Shown: positions 1 through 13,269 of the stretch, one piece after another
Numbering within the stretch: position 1 is the first letter of the stretch
Layout: each line of letters opens with the position of its first letter
Assembly: GCF_047948215.1 (NCBI RefSeq)
Contig: NC_134465.1
Coordinates: forward strand, 49,693,946 to 49,757,945
Origin: Lycorma delicatula
Taxonomy: Eukaryota > Arthropoda > Insecta > Hemiptera > Fulgoridae
Reading direction: 5' to 3'
DNA: 64,000 nucleotides
The notes under the pieces: generated by a model
What the model saw: only the letters and a program-made list of their open reading frames with translations
What the model was told of the DNA's origin: nothing
The model's database searches: none
Translations under genes and position numbers: made by a program

Positions 1-180
1 AATCATTGATAGAAAATTTTCATAAATAATTTACAAAAGAAAAAGAAATCTAAAACTTTAAAACTGCAAGTGTCTGCAAATGAATTTGAAGCTTAATGAA
101 TTAAATTCATAACATTAAAACAACGTTGACGACAGTTGTAGGACTGTCACACGGATAAAGTTGCATTCTGGGAAAGTCCT

Positions 181-1003
181 ATAACTGTGGGTTGTTTCTG
201 ATGCAAGTTATACAGACACAACTTAATTTAAAACATTATCATTAAATTTAAATATATTTTTTCATTTATTTAATTCAATGATTCTAACTAAAGAGCATGC
301 ACATATTGTATTGTAATTTGCGCGGGTTTGGCGGTACTAGCGGTGACAGTCAGTAACTAAACTAACATAAAACAAATTTCGCTTATATGATCAGTAAACT
401 GGTGTAGTCATGAAACTTAACGCACCAGGTACACAGTCGACTGGACGATCGAGTTCTCAAGACCCAGCCAGACCGAGTTACTTTTTTACGCTTTAAATAT
501 TATTAATTTATTTAATTCTACCGCGCACCTGTGATGTCACAACATAATAGACGACTACAACCGCATTTTTTGGGGTGGGGATGTAATTTTACAAAACATT
601 TTATTCTAAATTTTGCAGATATTGTTATTTTTTAATAGTTAATAAATGGACTTAAGAAAAGCATGACCTTAGTTAAGCGAAATCTCGAGACACTGAGGGT
701 GACCTTGCTCTACAGCCTCACCCCTTTGAAAATTCAATGGCATCAATGCCCCATATATAGAAGTAATCTGACCAAGTTGGTCACAGTCGGTCCAGTAGTT
801 CTGGAGATATAAGGTGATTTAGACATCAACATTGAACACACACAAGTACAAAAACATTAACATCTGGAAAATTTCCAATCGGTTTTTTGGGTTCCTTAGG
901 TGTCAAAACATCAAGATCCGATGAAAACCACAAATACCCAAATAGGATTGATTACAAAACTTTCCCTTGTAGATCTATAGCTCTGCTCTAACGCTATTTA
1001 CAG
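181..1003 (+). repeat. Interspersed repeat family D, copy 1
   Basis: This block recurs in reverse at 23525-24305 and in shortened form at 35461-35830. Shared landmarks are a gggttgtttctgatgc-like start, a GC-rich patch with AGCGGTGACAGT, a tRNA-like segment at 401-475, and a tail with GGTGATTTAGACATC. The tRNA-like segment has a GGTGTAG.C A-box-like stretch and a GAGTTC.AGACCC B-box-like stretch, bracketed by CTGG and CCAG. No protein is visible. It is probably a non-autonomous element; class unknown. Confidence 0.7.
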
Positions 1004-2579
1004 GAAAGTAAAATTGAGAGAAATGATATTTTATTGGGTAATTAAACTACAATTTTGCTCAACAATTTCATTTCATACCTATAATTTATCATTTAAAAGC
1101 AGGAAAACTAAACAAAAAACACTGATATATTTTACTATGTTTCACCATGTCTTAACTTTACAACCAGGTAAATTATACAAAAAAAGTTCAAAAAATACAT
1201 CATATTTATTATTAACTGCTAAATAATTAACAGTATTTCTCTTTCTTCACGCAATTTACATAGTTTTTGATAAACAATTTCCTTATATCATTTCTGCTTT
1301 GTTTATACTGATTATTAATCATTATAAGAAATCCCTGCACAGAATAATAAATAAACGTATAACTCACAAAATGTAAGATATACATATAAGGCAAAGAAAT
1401 TTATACCTTTTGAACAGCTCTCCACATGATATTGTTGTTAGCTTTTAAAAGATTTAAAAGCTTAATTTAACTAAGATGTAAGATTTTAATTTAATTATTA
1501 AAAGAATAATTGTACAGTTCATTTCTTAGTTCAAAATAGATAAATTTCAAAAGTAGAATCACCCCTAAATAAAACCGTAATAATGAACTAACGAAGATGT
1601 AGTAAGTTTACAAAATCATATCTAACTGAATAACTTGGAAAGTTTTAGAAATCAGAAGCAATTGTAGTATTTAACATTTTAATCAATTAAGCATCAAACA
1701 AAGAAACTTTCTATTTTTATGATTTTCTCAAAAAGAAAAGAAGGAAAGGCATAACAAAATACCTTAAATAAAATAAAATGATTTTTGATACACTTACATT
1801 AAGCTTATAAGCCATGAAACATTGATAAGCATTTCATTTTTTTTTCTATTAAATGTGAATTCTAACTGCGTTTCAATCATGTTTTAAAGTACTATTTTAA
1901 AAAAAACCTTAATCATTTATATCTTATGTTACTTGTAATACCCACATAAACTCTTACATCACAGTTCAAAAGAAAAATCAATAATTAGGTTATCTTCTTT
2001 TTTTAAAGCCACATAATGAAAAATAAATAAATAAAAGTATAATTAAATAGCAGTAATTTTATGAAATTCTGTTAGCCTTCTATAATTGCACATCATATCT
2101 TATATAAAAAAAGGTAGTTTGTTATCTTCTATTAGCACTTGCATTACTAGCATCTTGTATTAGTTATCTTTATATTAGCGCAAATAAAAATTCTGCAAAT
2201 GTTTAGTAGTCTCAATTTTCTGAAAAGATAAAACTATTTAACAATTAAAATTATTTTTAAAAATTAAGATCTTTTTCCGTTACAAGAGTCAATAAACAAA
2301 GAAATTATACCACTTCAGATATCTTAATAATTTCATAAAAAGTTATGATAAAGAAAATTCAACTTAAATTTTCACATTACCGCTATGCATAGAATAAAAA
2401 ATAAATAAATGACAATCAATTTTTAAGATAATACAATAAAAAAAACATAAAATAAGGCAATTTTGTAGGAAAAAAAAATGAAAACAGGTCTTAAAATGTT
2501 ATAAAATAACTAAATTTTTTATATCATAAATACGATAATAAATTGCAACAAACTAAACTGTACTTCTAAAACTTTGCTG
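1004..2579. other. AT-rich DNA, nothing recognised
   Basis: Very AT-rich sequence with homopolymer runs and only short chance frames. The longest frame (1014-1226) is low-complexity and has no domain signature. No transposon end, RNA gene or exon signal was found. Confidence 0.6.
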
Positions 2580-2666
2580 TAGAGGTCAGCACTTCCATGG
2601 TAGAGTAGTAACATCTCAACACTTCCACCAAGAATGTCCCAGGTTTGAATCCAGGACAAGAATAGT
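2580..2666 (+). mobile_element. tRNA-like SINE fragment
   Basis: The segment carries an A-box-like TGGTAGAGTAG and a B-box-like GGTTTGAATCC at tRNA-like spacing, with a CCCAGG...CCAGGAC T-arm-like pairing. No intact acceptor stem closes it, so it is read as a tRNA-derived repeat, not a tRNA gene. No second copy was found in the window. Confidence 0.45.
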
Positions 2667-2959
2667 ATTTTTCATCCAGTGAAAAATTTTAATTCCATAT
2701 TCCCTTAAGTTTTGTAATTATTTGATGAATTAAACGAAAAATTAAAAAAAAAAACTGAAACATCTTCCGTGGCAAGCTGGAAATTAAAAGGTATGAATAA
2801 GTATAAAATGACAATGGTTGAAAATGTATTTAATAGATCAATTTACATGGATCACACAAAAGGTAAAAAAAAACAAAAAAAAATTTCCCCTTACATGATA
2901 TTTGTATTAATTAGGGTGCAATAACTGAAAATTACTACAAAGACGTAATAACTACGCGA

Positions 2960-3430
2960 TAAAAGTCTGGACTTAGTGTTAAGGAAGAGATTAGCCAAAT
3001 GTTATGTATGGAGTGTCTTGTTGAGTGGAAGTGAAGCATGGACGAGAAGAAGAGGGAGAGGGCAGAACTGAGGCATTTAAGATGTGGATATGGAGGACTG
3101 AAAAAGTTAGATGGATCGATAAAGTAAGGAACGAGTTAGTAATGACCAGGATTAAAGAAGAAATAGTATTTGCACAGGAAGCACAAAAAAAGAAAAGGAA
3201 ATTGGTTAGGATATGTGGTTAGAAGGAACGGAATCTTGACAATTGCATTACAAGGGTCAGAAGAAAGAGAAAGCAAGTGAGGAAGAAGACTGAAGTTAAT
3301 AGATGAGGCAAAGATTAGAAACTATAAGTGGACAAAGGAGAAGGTTTGGACCAGAAATGGATGAAGAAAGTGGTGTCATAAGGAATCTGCTGTTAGGCAG
3401 AACACCAGATATTGATGATGATGATGTTGC
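2960..3430 (+). pseudogene. Divergent RTE-type LINE, 3' end of reverse transcriptase ORF
   Basis: Read across frames, the segment follows the C-terminal part of RTE-type endonuclease/reverse transcriptases: a YVWSVLLSGSEAWT block, then RTEAFKMWIWR, then VRWIDKVRNE, then an RNGILTIALQG block and a WTKEKVW...KWCHKES tail. The same order (YVWSVALYGSETWT, RLEAFEMRCYRR, GWVDKVTNEE) occurs in the better preserved copy at 56440-58854. This one is interrupted by stops and frameshifts at about 3222 and beyond, and lacks the endonuclease and the RT core. It is clearly older than, or from a different RTE lineage to, the other copies here. It is a dead 5'-truncated insertion. Confidence 0.75.
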
Positions 3431-4315
3431 AATAATAAAATGCACCAAAATTTTAAAAAACTTCAAAATTAATTTCAGTCAGTTAGTGAATTATGAAACT
3501 TCACAAATCATTAACTGATATAAAATCGATCATCTACTCATTTCTTATATTGGCAATTATTTAACTGATTTAATTATAATAAACTGCTGACAAATTGTAA
3601 TTTTAATTATGAATAAGTAACTGTAATATTGTTTGATTTTAAATATTTATTGTAATAAATTAATTGACATATTTATTCTCTATGAATAATTACAAAAGAT
3701 GCAAAAAAATAAATAAAACCCAACTGAAATACAAGCAACAAACAGTCAAATATGAACCTCTGCTCTCTTCACCACTGGTACTGGTTGTGAAGTGAACATC
3801 AGTAACTTCTAAAAAATCAACTCAGACCACCTTTCTAGTAACTCAGATGGTTTATATACATTAAAATGGCAAGAAAAACTGGGATTACTAGCGTAAATAA
3901 ACACATTAATGTACTCCTTATTTTATATGAAATAATGATTTGCATATAAAATAGGAGTAATGTTATCAGGGTACAGTAGGGTATAATGAATTACTAAGTG
4001 TGAAGGGAGGGAACAACATATATATATATTACATATATGTATACTGATATATTGATATTATAAGGAATTCATTAATATATATATATATATATTAAAATTA
4101 AAAATACAAAATCTTTAAATTGAAAACTACACTTATTTTTCTCTAATCATTAAAAATAGTATTGACATCTTTCAAATCACTAATTATTTTTTCAATATCG
4201 TGCCAACTCTATTTTTACTTTCCTGGCTACAGCAATATATTTTGCTAGTGTATCTACAACTATAGCAGGAAAGTAAATAGAGCGGTCAAGTTTTGTACCT
4301 TAAGGAGACAATTAA
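3431..4315. other. AT-rich DNA with (TA)n tract
   Basis: No gene is visible. It contains a broken (TA)n/(AT)n microsatellite around 4018-4092 and a (GAT)n patch near 3409-3426 at the end of the RTE relic. Confidence 0.55.
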
Positions 4316-5260
4316 AAAAAACTTTAACAAAAAAAAAATAGATTTAAATAAATTGTTAATAATCTGAGAAAAAATTTTTATACCAATTCCAATGCTGCCA
4401 AGTCCATAAAATCTATTTTTGTCAGACGGACGTTTGTACGTATGTACATATGTTGGCCTGCATTTGATAATACAACTCTGGACCCCAGCTGACTAATTTT
4501 TTTCGAACTTGGTAGATAAGTACATTCTTTAAAGGAAAAGAAGATAATAAATTTTTACAAAAACTGGAAAAGAGAGTGGGATGTTTTGGTCAAAATAAAA
4601 TTTCAAATTTTTATTGGAGGCACTTAGGCAAAAATGTCTTTTTATAAACAGAGTTTTCTTTATCAAGATAATAAATTTCAAAAAAATTTTATTTCATTTT
4701 CATACTCCCTTCCCAAAAAATGACTACACATTTTTCTTTTTTTAACTATATCTTGCTTCAGAGAAGGTGTTGTTTATTATCTATATTTAGTACATCAATA
4801 GGCCTTAAAATCATTGTAAAAGTTTTTTGCCCTTCTCACTCCAATGATCTGTGGCAACAAAAAATATTTTTTTAATTTTTTAAAAGTTTGTTTTAAATTT
4901 AAATCCGTCTCGCAATTTACCCATGCATTTAAAATTTAAAAAGTTTAAATTTTGTAGTCCTTACTCTTTAGTATTTCTTGGAAAAAAAATAGCAAAAAAT
5001 GTTCACTTCCTTCCTAGAAAATGACAACACTATTTTTAGAATTATAGCTGTATGTTTACAATTTTGAACAATTTTAAAAAGTTATTTTTTTAAATTTATT
5101 ATCACTGTTGGGAATTATATTTTTTAAAGATTAATTTTACCCAAATGCTTCCTCTTGAGTATGGGAGTCCCCAAAATTAATTTTTTTTTGCAATTTCAAA
5201 TTTGAATGCTCAAAACAATAAAGTCACAAAAATAACTTAATACTTCCCCTGATGGGGAAG
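4316..5260 (+). repeat. Interspersed repeat family C, copy 1
   Basis: It aligns by eye with 38665-39520 and continues at 40151-40230. Shared landmarks are TGTCAGACGGACGTT, a GACCCCAGCTGACT-like segment, TTCAAA...TGGAGGCACTTAGGC, and CTTACTCTTTAGTATTTCTT. It has no coding capacity and no terminal repeats I can define. Copy 2 carries two later insertions that this copy lacks, so this serves as the empty-site reference. Confidence 0.7.
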
Positions 5261-7719
5261 CTTCCAAATTTTTGAAAAATTATTTTTTTTTATTTCGATT
5301 TTAATTAATTTAAAATCCATTTTAGTGAATATTTTAATTGTTAAAAAAGCTCCCTAACACATGAACACCAAAATATTCAAAATGCTGGAAATGTATTTTT
5401 ATTATATACAAACAGAGCTTAAAATGACTGAATTGAGCTCAAAAATGTATTGCACAACTTGATCTCGATAGCCAGGAGAGTTATGCAATTCATTGCCAGC
5501 TTTTTTTAAAAGCAACTCGAGTTTTTGAAGTATTATTTAATAAAATAAAATTTTAATTGTACTTTATTAAATGTTTTTTACAAGTTTAATTTTATTACGA
5601 TTAATACTTATGAAAATGCTTAAATGATTAAAAACCATGAGCAAAAAATCTACTGGTATAAATACATAAAAAAACAGACAACAGAACAAATCAATTAACA
5701 TCAGACGTTCATTGTAAATTAAATGAAACATTATTTGTCCATACTGAGTTTTTCAAGTAGTATAAAAATGTAAAAAAAAGTTTACATTTTATAGACGATA
5801 TGTAAAACAATATAATTTTACAAATAACAACTCTACAAAAACAATAATAGAAGAGTAAATTAACAGTTTGAAGTTTAATTTACATGATGACATAATGTTA
5901 GTTTAAATAGTAATTTACAAGGTGAAGTTTAAAGTTCAGGGATACAAATTAAATCAAACAAATTTAACTCTTTTAAAGTCAGTTTTTGTAAAGTTCCCAA
6001 ATTTAAAGTAAATATTTACAATCTTTTTCACCTCTTTAGGTAAGAGTGAAGAAAAATTTCTTCTCGTGTCAAGAGGAACTGCCCATCTATATTTCAAGAT
6101 TTCATCTCTAGCATTCTTGGTAAACCTTTTTGATTTATACTTTTTCTTATTTTTCTAATGAATTTTATATCAGTAAATATAAGCGGCATCAAATATTATA
6201 AACTAGTATAACAAAGTAACACAACATACAATAATATCAAAGGTAAAATTAATCTTCAACTGATGTATTTAAATGAGAAACAATTCACTTATAAATCATA
6301 AAGGAACTAAATCAAAATGTAGAATTTTTTTTACTACAATTTAACTTATTTTGAAATATTTCTTAATGCAATAAAAGATTTTTGGTACAAAGTACCCAGA
6401 TTACTTATGTTGCCTCATCTTAAAACATATATGGTAAATTTATATGATTTAATTCCTGTATAAAATGCTCCATTTTCAAAGAGAGTTAAGATGGTGAAGA
6501 CGCCATTTTAAGATTTCTTTATAGCATAGTACTGGTAATGAGATTATGAAAATTCTTTCAAAAATGTTATAATTTAACTTGATAAACAACTCTTTAATAT
6601 ATGCAATAATACAAGTGTATGAATACCACTTTTTAAAGATAAACTTGTACGTGGAGTGTTATATTTAACACAAAACTTGTATTAAACATTATTTATAATT
6701 AATCTTTTTTGAATTTAAAAAAAATATTTTTATTTTTTCCTCAACTGAAACTGAGCCCAAGTCTGATTTATGGACCCTAGCCATATCTTATTTTTCTCCT
6801 GGTCAATCTGGCCCTGGATGATACTTAATATTCCCTTTTCAGTGTCGATATATGGCAAGAAAAGCTGATAAATGTATCAGCTTTAAAGAAATTATTAGTA
6901 AACTATTTTTTATGGAGAAAAATTTACAATGGATGAAAATAATTATCTACCGTAATCCATATTATTTTAAAATTGGTGGAAATTTTTTTAAAATTCTTAA
7001 TCAGTAATATATATATATACTGACAGGCCATATATTACTGAGTATAAATACATTTACTTGTATTAGTCATAGGACTTAACAAACAGTTATCTCATTAATA
7101 CAATGGTAAAATAGTATCGATTCAAAAAAAAGAAGTAGTAGTTATTTGTGGTTAAACAGCTTGTACAATGATTCATGATTCATTTATTAAGACTAACATG
7201 TAAAACAACTTCCTCTAATAAATAGTATGTTCTGTGATATAAATAAATACAAACCCTGGTAAAATCATGTTGAAATGAATACAAGTACATTAAATCTTTT
7301 TAAAAAAACAGCCGTTTTTGTTTTTTTCTATCAAACTAGATATTTTGAAATTTAACTATTAAGACAAAAGTTAAGAACAATTTTTTTTTAGTTTTTCCTT
7401 ACACTATTTTATTCTAAAAAAAAAAACTTATACCAAAACCTGATAAAGGATTGGTTTTTAAGTCCCGAGATTTTTAAATCCTGAGATTTTAAATGAGATG
7501 AGATCCCGAGATTTTAAAAAGTTTTTAAATCCTGAGTTATCAAAAATTAAAAATATACCAAGAATTTCTTATTTCATAATAATAACATTTAAGTCCTCCT
7601 GAAAATCTGTTTCTATAACAATATCAGAAACTGGTGAAAAAAATTTGTTTAAAAAGAGTAAAGCATGTTATACTTTATCATAAAATGAAATTTTATCAAT
7701 CTGAAATCACACTAAAAAA
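5261..7719. other. AT-rich DNA, nothing recognised
   Basis: A long AT-rich stretch with no credible frame, no tRNA-like boxes and no transposon termini that I can see. A short (TA)n lies near 7006-7020, and the repeated phrase 'cccgagattttaaa' occurs around 7465-7545. Confidence 0.55.
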
Positions 7720-8671
7720 TCTGATGTGGATACCACAGACTTCCTTATACGCCTATTAAATTACATATACACATTTTTTGCTGCACTTCATTTAAACTTA
7801 TTTCATTTGAAAGTGAGATACGATCCACCAATTCTTTAATAAAGTGGACAGTTACACAATTGCATTGCCACATAGCATTAAATTTTTGTGGTGTCCACAT
7901 CAGCATTTTATATTAGTTTATTTATATATTTCATGTCGCTCAAGTGCTTTAAGTGGTGTAAGTGAGAACGTGTCGGATCCATAACCAGGCACACATCAGT
8001 TCAAATCTGACTTCATATACATTTATTTTTGTCAAACTTTTTTTGTAATTTAAATATATTGATTTATTGATAATTACAATCCTCTGTAAACATTTTTCAA
8101 TTAAAATGAAAAATACATAAAATATTATTTCATTAATAACTTTGATTTTTGTTAACCTCCAATTGAAAAAAGAATTAATAAAAAAATAATAAATCAATAC
8201 ATTTAAATTTAAAAAAAGGAGCTAAAAAGAAAGAAATGAAATCGAATTCGAACCGAAGTGCCTTCCCCTTGTAAGATACAAATATTTCATTAATTAAAAA
8301 TCTACTTGGCTATAACTCTGGAACCGATGAAAATAAATACCACTTATGATATATCGTTGAAAAGCTCTCAATGAGGGCTTTTTATTGCAGTTAAGAAAAA
8401 GTTCAAAATCCAAACTTTTGCATTTTGGGCTTTTTTGGACACTTTTAGTCCAGTCGATTTCAATCAAAAGGAGAGGTGCACAATTAGATGTTACAACAGT
8501 CCTAAATACAAAATTTCAAGATATACAAGTATACGAGATACATACATACGTCACGTTGAAACTAGTGAAAATGGATACAGGAATGGTCAAAATGGATACT
8601 TACGTTGAAATCTGAAAAAGGATATTTTTTCGCGATTACAATGCTTCCTTATTTTCGTAAAAGTAAGCAAA
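7720..8671 (+). mobile_element. H element, copy 1 (non-autonomous palindromic element)
   Basis: The element starts TCTGATGTGG after an A-run and ends with a CTTCCTT...GTAAAAGTAAG block, a decayed form of the terminal hairpin seen in copies 2-4. Inside are two inverted tRNA-like B-box modules: CAGTTCAAATCTG near 7995, and the reverse-strand form TTCGAACCGAAG near 8248. They are flanked by mirrored AT-rich arms (aatttaaatatattgattt against aaatcaatacatttaaatt). It has no protein. Related copies lie at 21860, 24882, 28705, 48170 (minus), 59945 (minus), and as fragments at 52717 and 58872. Confidence 0.75.
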
Positions 8672-8726
8672 AATGATCAAATGTCATATAATTTTTAATG
8701 ATACAATATCAATTTTTATAATTATA

Positions 8727-10313
8727 TCTATACTATTACAGGGGTTTTGTTTGTTCGGGATAAACAAACAAAACTACTCGATCAATCGCAACCAAATTTT
8801 TACCCATGTTTCTTAGCATAACTGAGAAGGTTTTTCGATATTTTTCATCTCGAAAAATCTTGAAAAAAGATTTATATATTTGTATAGAATAAGAAGATTA
8901 TAATATTAGAGATTTGCCGGTTGAAGCACACATTTTAATGAATTGAATTAATGAACTGTGAACCTCTATTACGTGGGAGCTGGGTTTGAACAGAACGATT
9001 AGAATGAATAATATTACAAAAATAACAGAATTAAATTTATGTTAAATAAGATAATATTAAATAAATTTAAAAAAATGTCTGTTTAACAGTAACGGACTTC
9101 CCGTGAGTAATGCGGTATGCGAGCACCTCGTGGGAGGCTGGACCGATCATCAACCAGTAACAGACAGGGTGCCCCTGTTTTGGGCGCTGTTTTGAGAAGT
9201 ATAACGGGGTTCTCTTATAATATCTCTGCAAACAATCGTCCGATTTTCGAAATTCAAACGGGGTATTTGTCAGTAGGTTGAAGGCTAAGTTTTGAATGCA
9301 TCAGGTATACTCTAGATATAACAGATCACAGTTATTAGGGAATACTTTCGTAACCAATCTTCCGATTTTTAAAATTCACACGGGGTATTTGCAACAATCA
9401 CAGGCACTGCCACTGTGCCTGGCTACATTTGCCGTCGTTTATATGACGATAAAACGTAAAATGAAAAAAAAATTGACCGTGACGGGAAACGCAAGTAACC
9501 ATATACCGCGGACGAAGCTACGAAGGGAGATAGTCGATGTATCTAAAACATGTTGTGAGTGATTCGTAATGAACGCCCATAGATTAAGTTTTGTTAGATT
9601 ATATTTGCAATTTCTCTCCAAATATCCACTAATTCGGAAGAAAAAATTGAAAAATGTGACTGTCGGATTCCAAAAAAGAATGTACTCATTGAATGGGATG
9701 TATTACATGTAATAAAACAAATTTTTAAAGCCAATGTGTAGGTAAGCTACTAAAAATAACAATTATTATTTTCTAACCGAGTTAAATAGTTATTTAAAAA
9801 AAAAAAACCATTATGGGGGAAAACACGAAAGACCCAAAATTTGTAAACACATTCTTCTTACGGTATAAGCGCACAAAAAGAAGGGATTTTTGAAATTCCG
9901 AGTTTAAAGAGTTAAAATGGAGTAACAATAAAATTTACAATTTTTTAATTTTTCGTTAACAAATGAAGATATCAACTTGATTTTTGGTGTGTGTAATCTT
10001 CAAGTGAATGTCTAAAATTTCTAGATTTTCCGATATTTAACACTGAAAGAGCTGAAGAAAGGTAAAAAGATTTGAACAATGATTTCAAATTTTCCCTATT
10101 TCGACTACACTAAACGAAATATTCACTATTTTTGGGCCTGAAAACGCACTTCAGATTAATATCTAAAAACCATTTTCCCGTTTTTTTAATTTCGATTTTT
10201 TAAGGAATGCGACGGTGTACGGTTTTTACTTGAATTAAAAAATAAAAAAAATTGACCGCGACAAAAAGAAAAGCAACCATACAGCGTGGACGAAGCCGTG
10301 TCGGTGATGCTAG
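8727..10313 (+). mobile_element. Non-autonomous Helitron (family E), copy 1
   Basis: The left end fits A|TC (TCTATACTATTACAGG), followed by the TTTGTTTGTTCGGGATAAAC and CAACCAAATTTTTACCC style sequence common at insect Helitron 5' ends. The right end is GC-rich, GACGAAGCCGTGTCGG, then GATGCTAG followed by T, matching the Helitron CTRR|T terminus. No Rep/helicase is encoded. A second, decayed 3'-like end (GGACGAAGC...GATAG) occurs internally near 9507-9535, after the same AAAATTGACCG.GAC lead-in. A related copy lies at 21609-22798. Confidence 0.7.
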
Positions 10314-11665
10314 TGTAAGTATAAAAATAAAAAAGATGCAGGTAGACCGTAGCAGATGTAGTATTACTCCTGATTTAATTAATCATACTCTGTAAAATTA
10401 TGATTAATATTTAATCAATAAAAAATATAAATCAATAAAAAAATATGGTAGAATATATTTACAATGCAAGATAAAAATATTTAACAATATCAATAATTAA
10501 TTTTCAACAGAAGATTAAAATAATAACATATAGACTTAAAAAATCTTTAGATATAAAATCATGCAATAAGTACTGTAATCTTTCATTAGGCAATATTATC
10601 AAAAGGAAAAAAAAATAAAAATAATTTAAATATTGAAAAAACTACTCAAAGTAAAAGTGGTACTTGAGAGAGCTTTAAAAATTAGAAACAAAGTAATAAT
10701 AATAATAATAATAATAATAAAGATATAAAACAATTGTGATGAAATATTGTTTTACATTGCTACATTTAATTTCTCATTATTTTAATAAAATTTCATTTAA
10801 AAAGAATGTTAATAAATAAACGATAACACAAAACAACCAAAAAATGTAAAATTAAATAACATTTTTTAAATACGTATAAAAAAAATACTTACTGAAAAAT
10901 ATATATAAAAAAAAAATATTTTCACAAATAAATCACAGAATATTTAATTAAAACACTTGTTTATTCAAATAAATAATTTTTTACGAAAGCTTAATAAAAC
11001 ACTCAGCTGTTTTAAAACAAAGTTTTAATTTAAAAAAAAAAAAAAACAAATTTAAAAAAGTATTCCGGTAACTTCTTACATGTGCAAATTCAATGTAAGT
11101 GATCGGTGAATCAATAGGAATACTGAACGAAAAGAACGAAAGAAACGCGCGAATTGCAAATAACTAGTGTGACAAACCTAAGAAATTAAAATTTACCTTA
11201 CTTTAACTAATTTTCCCTTATAGCACAAGGTTCACAAAAACGAATGATAATTATAAAAAATCGTTATAAATTAAAGGTTATTTATTTTTTAACTGCAAAC
11301 GTATTAAGATGACATACATACTACACCATTTATATTTTTAAACAAGTATCTTATCGAATATATTTAATTACCTAAAAATATTTTCACATCGATGACGCAG
11401 TTTACGGATAGGACATCGCAACAGAATCGCTTTATATTCAAGGTTCTTTTTCAAATAATTTGATCGGCACTTGAATAACTTCAATTTTTCAAAAACCTTC
11501 ATAAAAAAAACTACCATTATCAATGGCACTCAAATATATATATATTTGTAGAGTGATTAGCCTGCTTGGCTGATTTGATGCTATCCTTTATTTATTTCTG
11601 TAATTCGCTAATCTTTTATTTCAACATAACCACATCAATCCACATCCTGAACTATATATGTTAGT
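10314..11665. other. AT-rich DNA with (AAT)n
   Basis: AT-rich sequence with a short (AAT)n array at 10698-10721 and poly-A stretches. No gene or transposon ends were recognised. Confidence 0.55.
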
Positions 11666-12250
11666 AAGAGATCTGTACAGAAAATAACTGAACTTTATTT
11701 TTTTGATCTTTATTATTAATCTTACAGGTTATTGACCCTTGCCACATATTTTCCCCTGCGAAGTTCCACTTCGGACAACGAAGAAGTCGTGGATGGCTTC
11801 ATTTGAAACGGCCTTTAAGATCCGTGACGAATTTGCTTTAATGTCAACAATAATATGAAAACAGCGTCCTTTTATCACTAATTTTGATTTCGGAAATAAG
11901 AAAAAATCGCATGGAGCCAGGTCTGGCGAGTAGAAAGGCTGGAGGAGGAAGAGGACAGTCATCTGATTTTTTTTTTTTTTTTCAAAACTGACGAAGCTGA
12001 TTGTGCGGGCGCATTATCGTGGTGAAGGAATCATGACTTGTCTCGCCACAACTCCGGTTTCTTTTTGCGAATTTTTTCGTGTAACCATTGTAAAACGTCT
12101 TGACAGTACACATGGTTCACTGTTTCACCTTAGGCAAGAATTCAAAATACACGATTCCATTAAAATCGAAAAAACACTTCGACATTGGATCGAGACTGAC
12201 GTGTTCTCTTAGGGCATGGAGATCCTTTGCCGATACATTCTGATGATTGA
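11666..12250 (-). pseudogene. Mariner transposase relic, C-terminal part
   Basis: Reading the minus strand across frames gives the mariner order: FDFNGIVYFEFLP, GETVNHVYC, LHHDNAPAQSA (second catalytic Asp), then YSPDLAPCDFFLFPK (third catalytic Asp) and a degraded C-terminus ending near 11729. A terminal-repeat-like GATCTGTACAGAAAATAACT lies near 11670-11690, where the 3' end of a minus-strand mariner would sit. The N-terminal helix-turn-helix half is missing, frames change several times and a T-run has expanded near 11968. It is a different mariner family from those at 36923 and 43011, judging by the block after the second motif. Confidence 0.75.
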
Positions 12251-12299
12251 ACTTTTTGTCAGGATGTCGTAGCCGCCCGGTTTTCGTCTAGCGAAAATG

Positions 12300-12530
12300 C
12301 TACGTTAGCGAATGTCGGCTGGTAAAAAATTTCGTCCTAATTTCTACGCCTTTGATAAAATTAAGCCAGACTGTAATTCTTGGGACGTAAAATTAGGGGT
12401 AGATTTAGTGGTTTTAAATGAAATCCGACATGAAAATTTTAGATTCCACAGTTGTATTTTTAGTTCTTTTCTAGAAATCTGGGGTAAAAATAAATAAAAT
12501 ATCGGGAACAAAAAAACACTCGAAACACGA
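12300..12530 (+). repeat. Interspersed repeat G, copy 1
   Basis: Shares a diverged segment with 27030-27260: a GAATGTCGGCTGG-like start, TTTCTACG.CTTTG, AAATTAAGCCA.A.TGTAATTC, then TTTTAGTT.TTTTC.AGAAAT. It shows no coding signature. Its nature is unknown. Confidence 0.6.
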
Positions 12531-12799
12531 AATCATTAATTTTGGGATACGAAACCCATAACGTCCGTATCTCCTTACCCCGTTGACGGATTTTGACCGA
12601 TATTAAATTTCATCAGTTCCCCATATACAGAAACGATCAAATCAATCTATCCAGTCTGGGAGGGTCATGAAACTAAAAGATCTAAAAAAAAACCACAAAA
12701 TTTCAGTTGTTTAGTATACATGATCTTACATAGTAAACTGTATAACTACACCGTACAATAAAACCAGAAAAGTAAAAAACTACAAATCAGTTAAATATA

Positions 12800-13009
12800 C
12801 GTTATTTACTCGCATAATTCACGCACTTCAATTTTTAAACAATATTCTTAAAATATAAAATATTCAGTCAAATGAATATAATTTTCTCACTGATTATCAC
12901 ATTTTAGTTACATTATAAACCTACGTAAAATTCTTTCCTCACATAAATCACGCAGCTACCTTTAAATAAAAAATGTTGGTTAAAAAGTGAATTACGCGAG
13001 TAAATACGG
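12800..13009. mobile_element. MITE, ~210 bp, TA target duplication
   Basis: Imperfect terminal inverted repeats face each other: left CGTTATTTACTCGCATAATT, right (reverse complement) CCGTATTTACTCGCGTAATT, both running into CAC. TA flanks both ends (12798-12799 and 13010-13011). The interior is AT-rich and non-coding. The TA duplication points to a Tc1/mariner-class source. Confidence 0.75.
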
Positions 13010-13269
13010 TAAATATGTATAAATAAATATACAGTGATCATAAATTATTCAGCGCATTTTAGGTGTTGTCAAAAATTGCTGCCGATTCAATTAATAAATT
13101 AAGTCTTATGCAGTTGCGAGTATAATTTATTTTATTGTGAATTGTAAATATTACTCGTATATATGTGAATCTTTATATAAGTTATTGTAACCATAAATGT
13201 AATGATAAGTTATTGTATTAATGATAGAAATAATTGTTAAAGATTGTATCAGACTAGTCGGAGACTGGA

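Noticed and set aside
7949..8197. 82-residue minus-strand protein
   Set aside because: Lies inside the palindromic part of an H element; AT-rich, and not conserved as an open frame in other copies.
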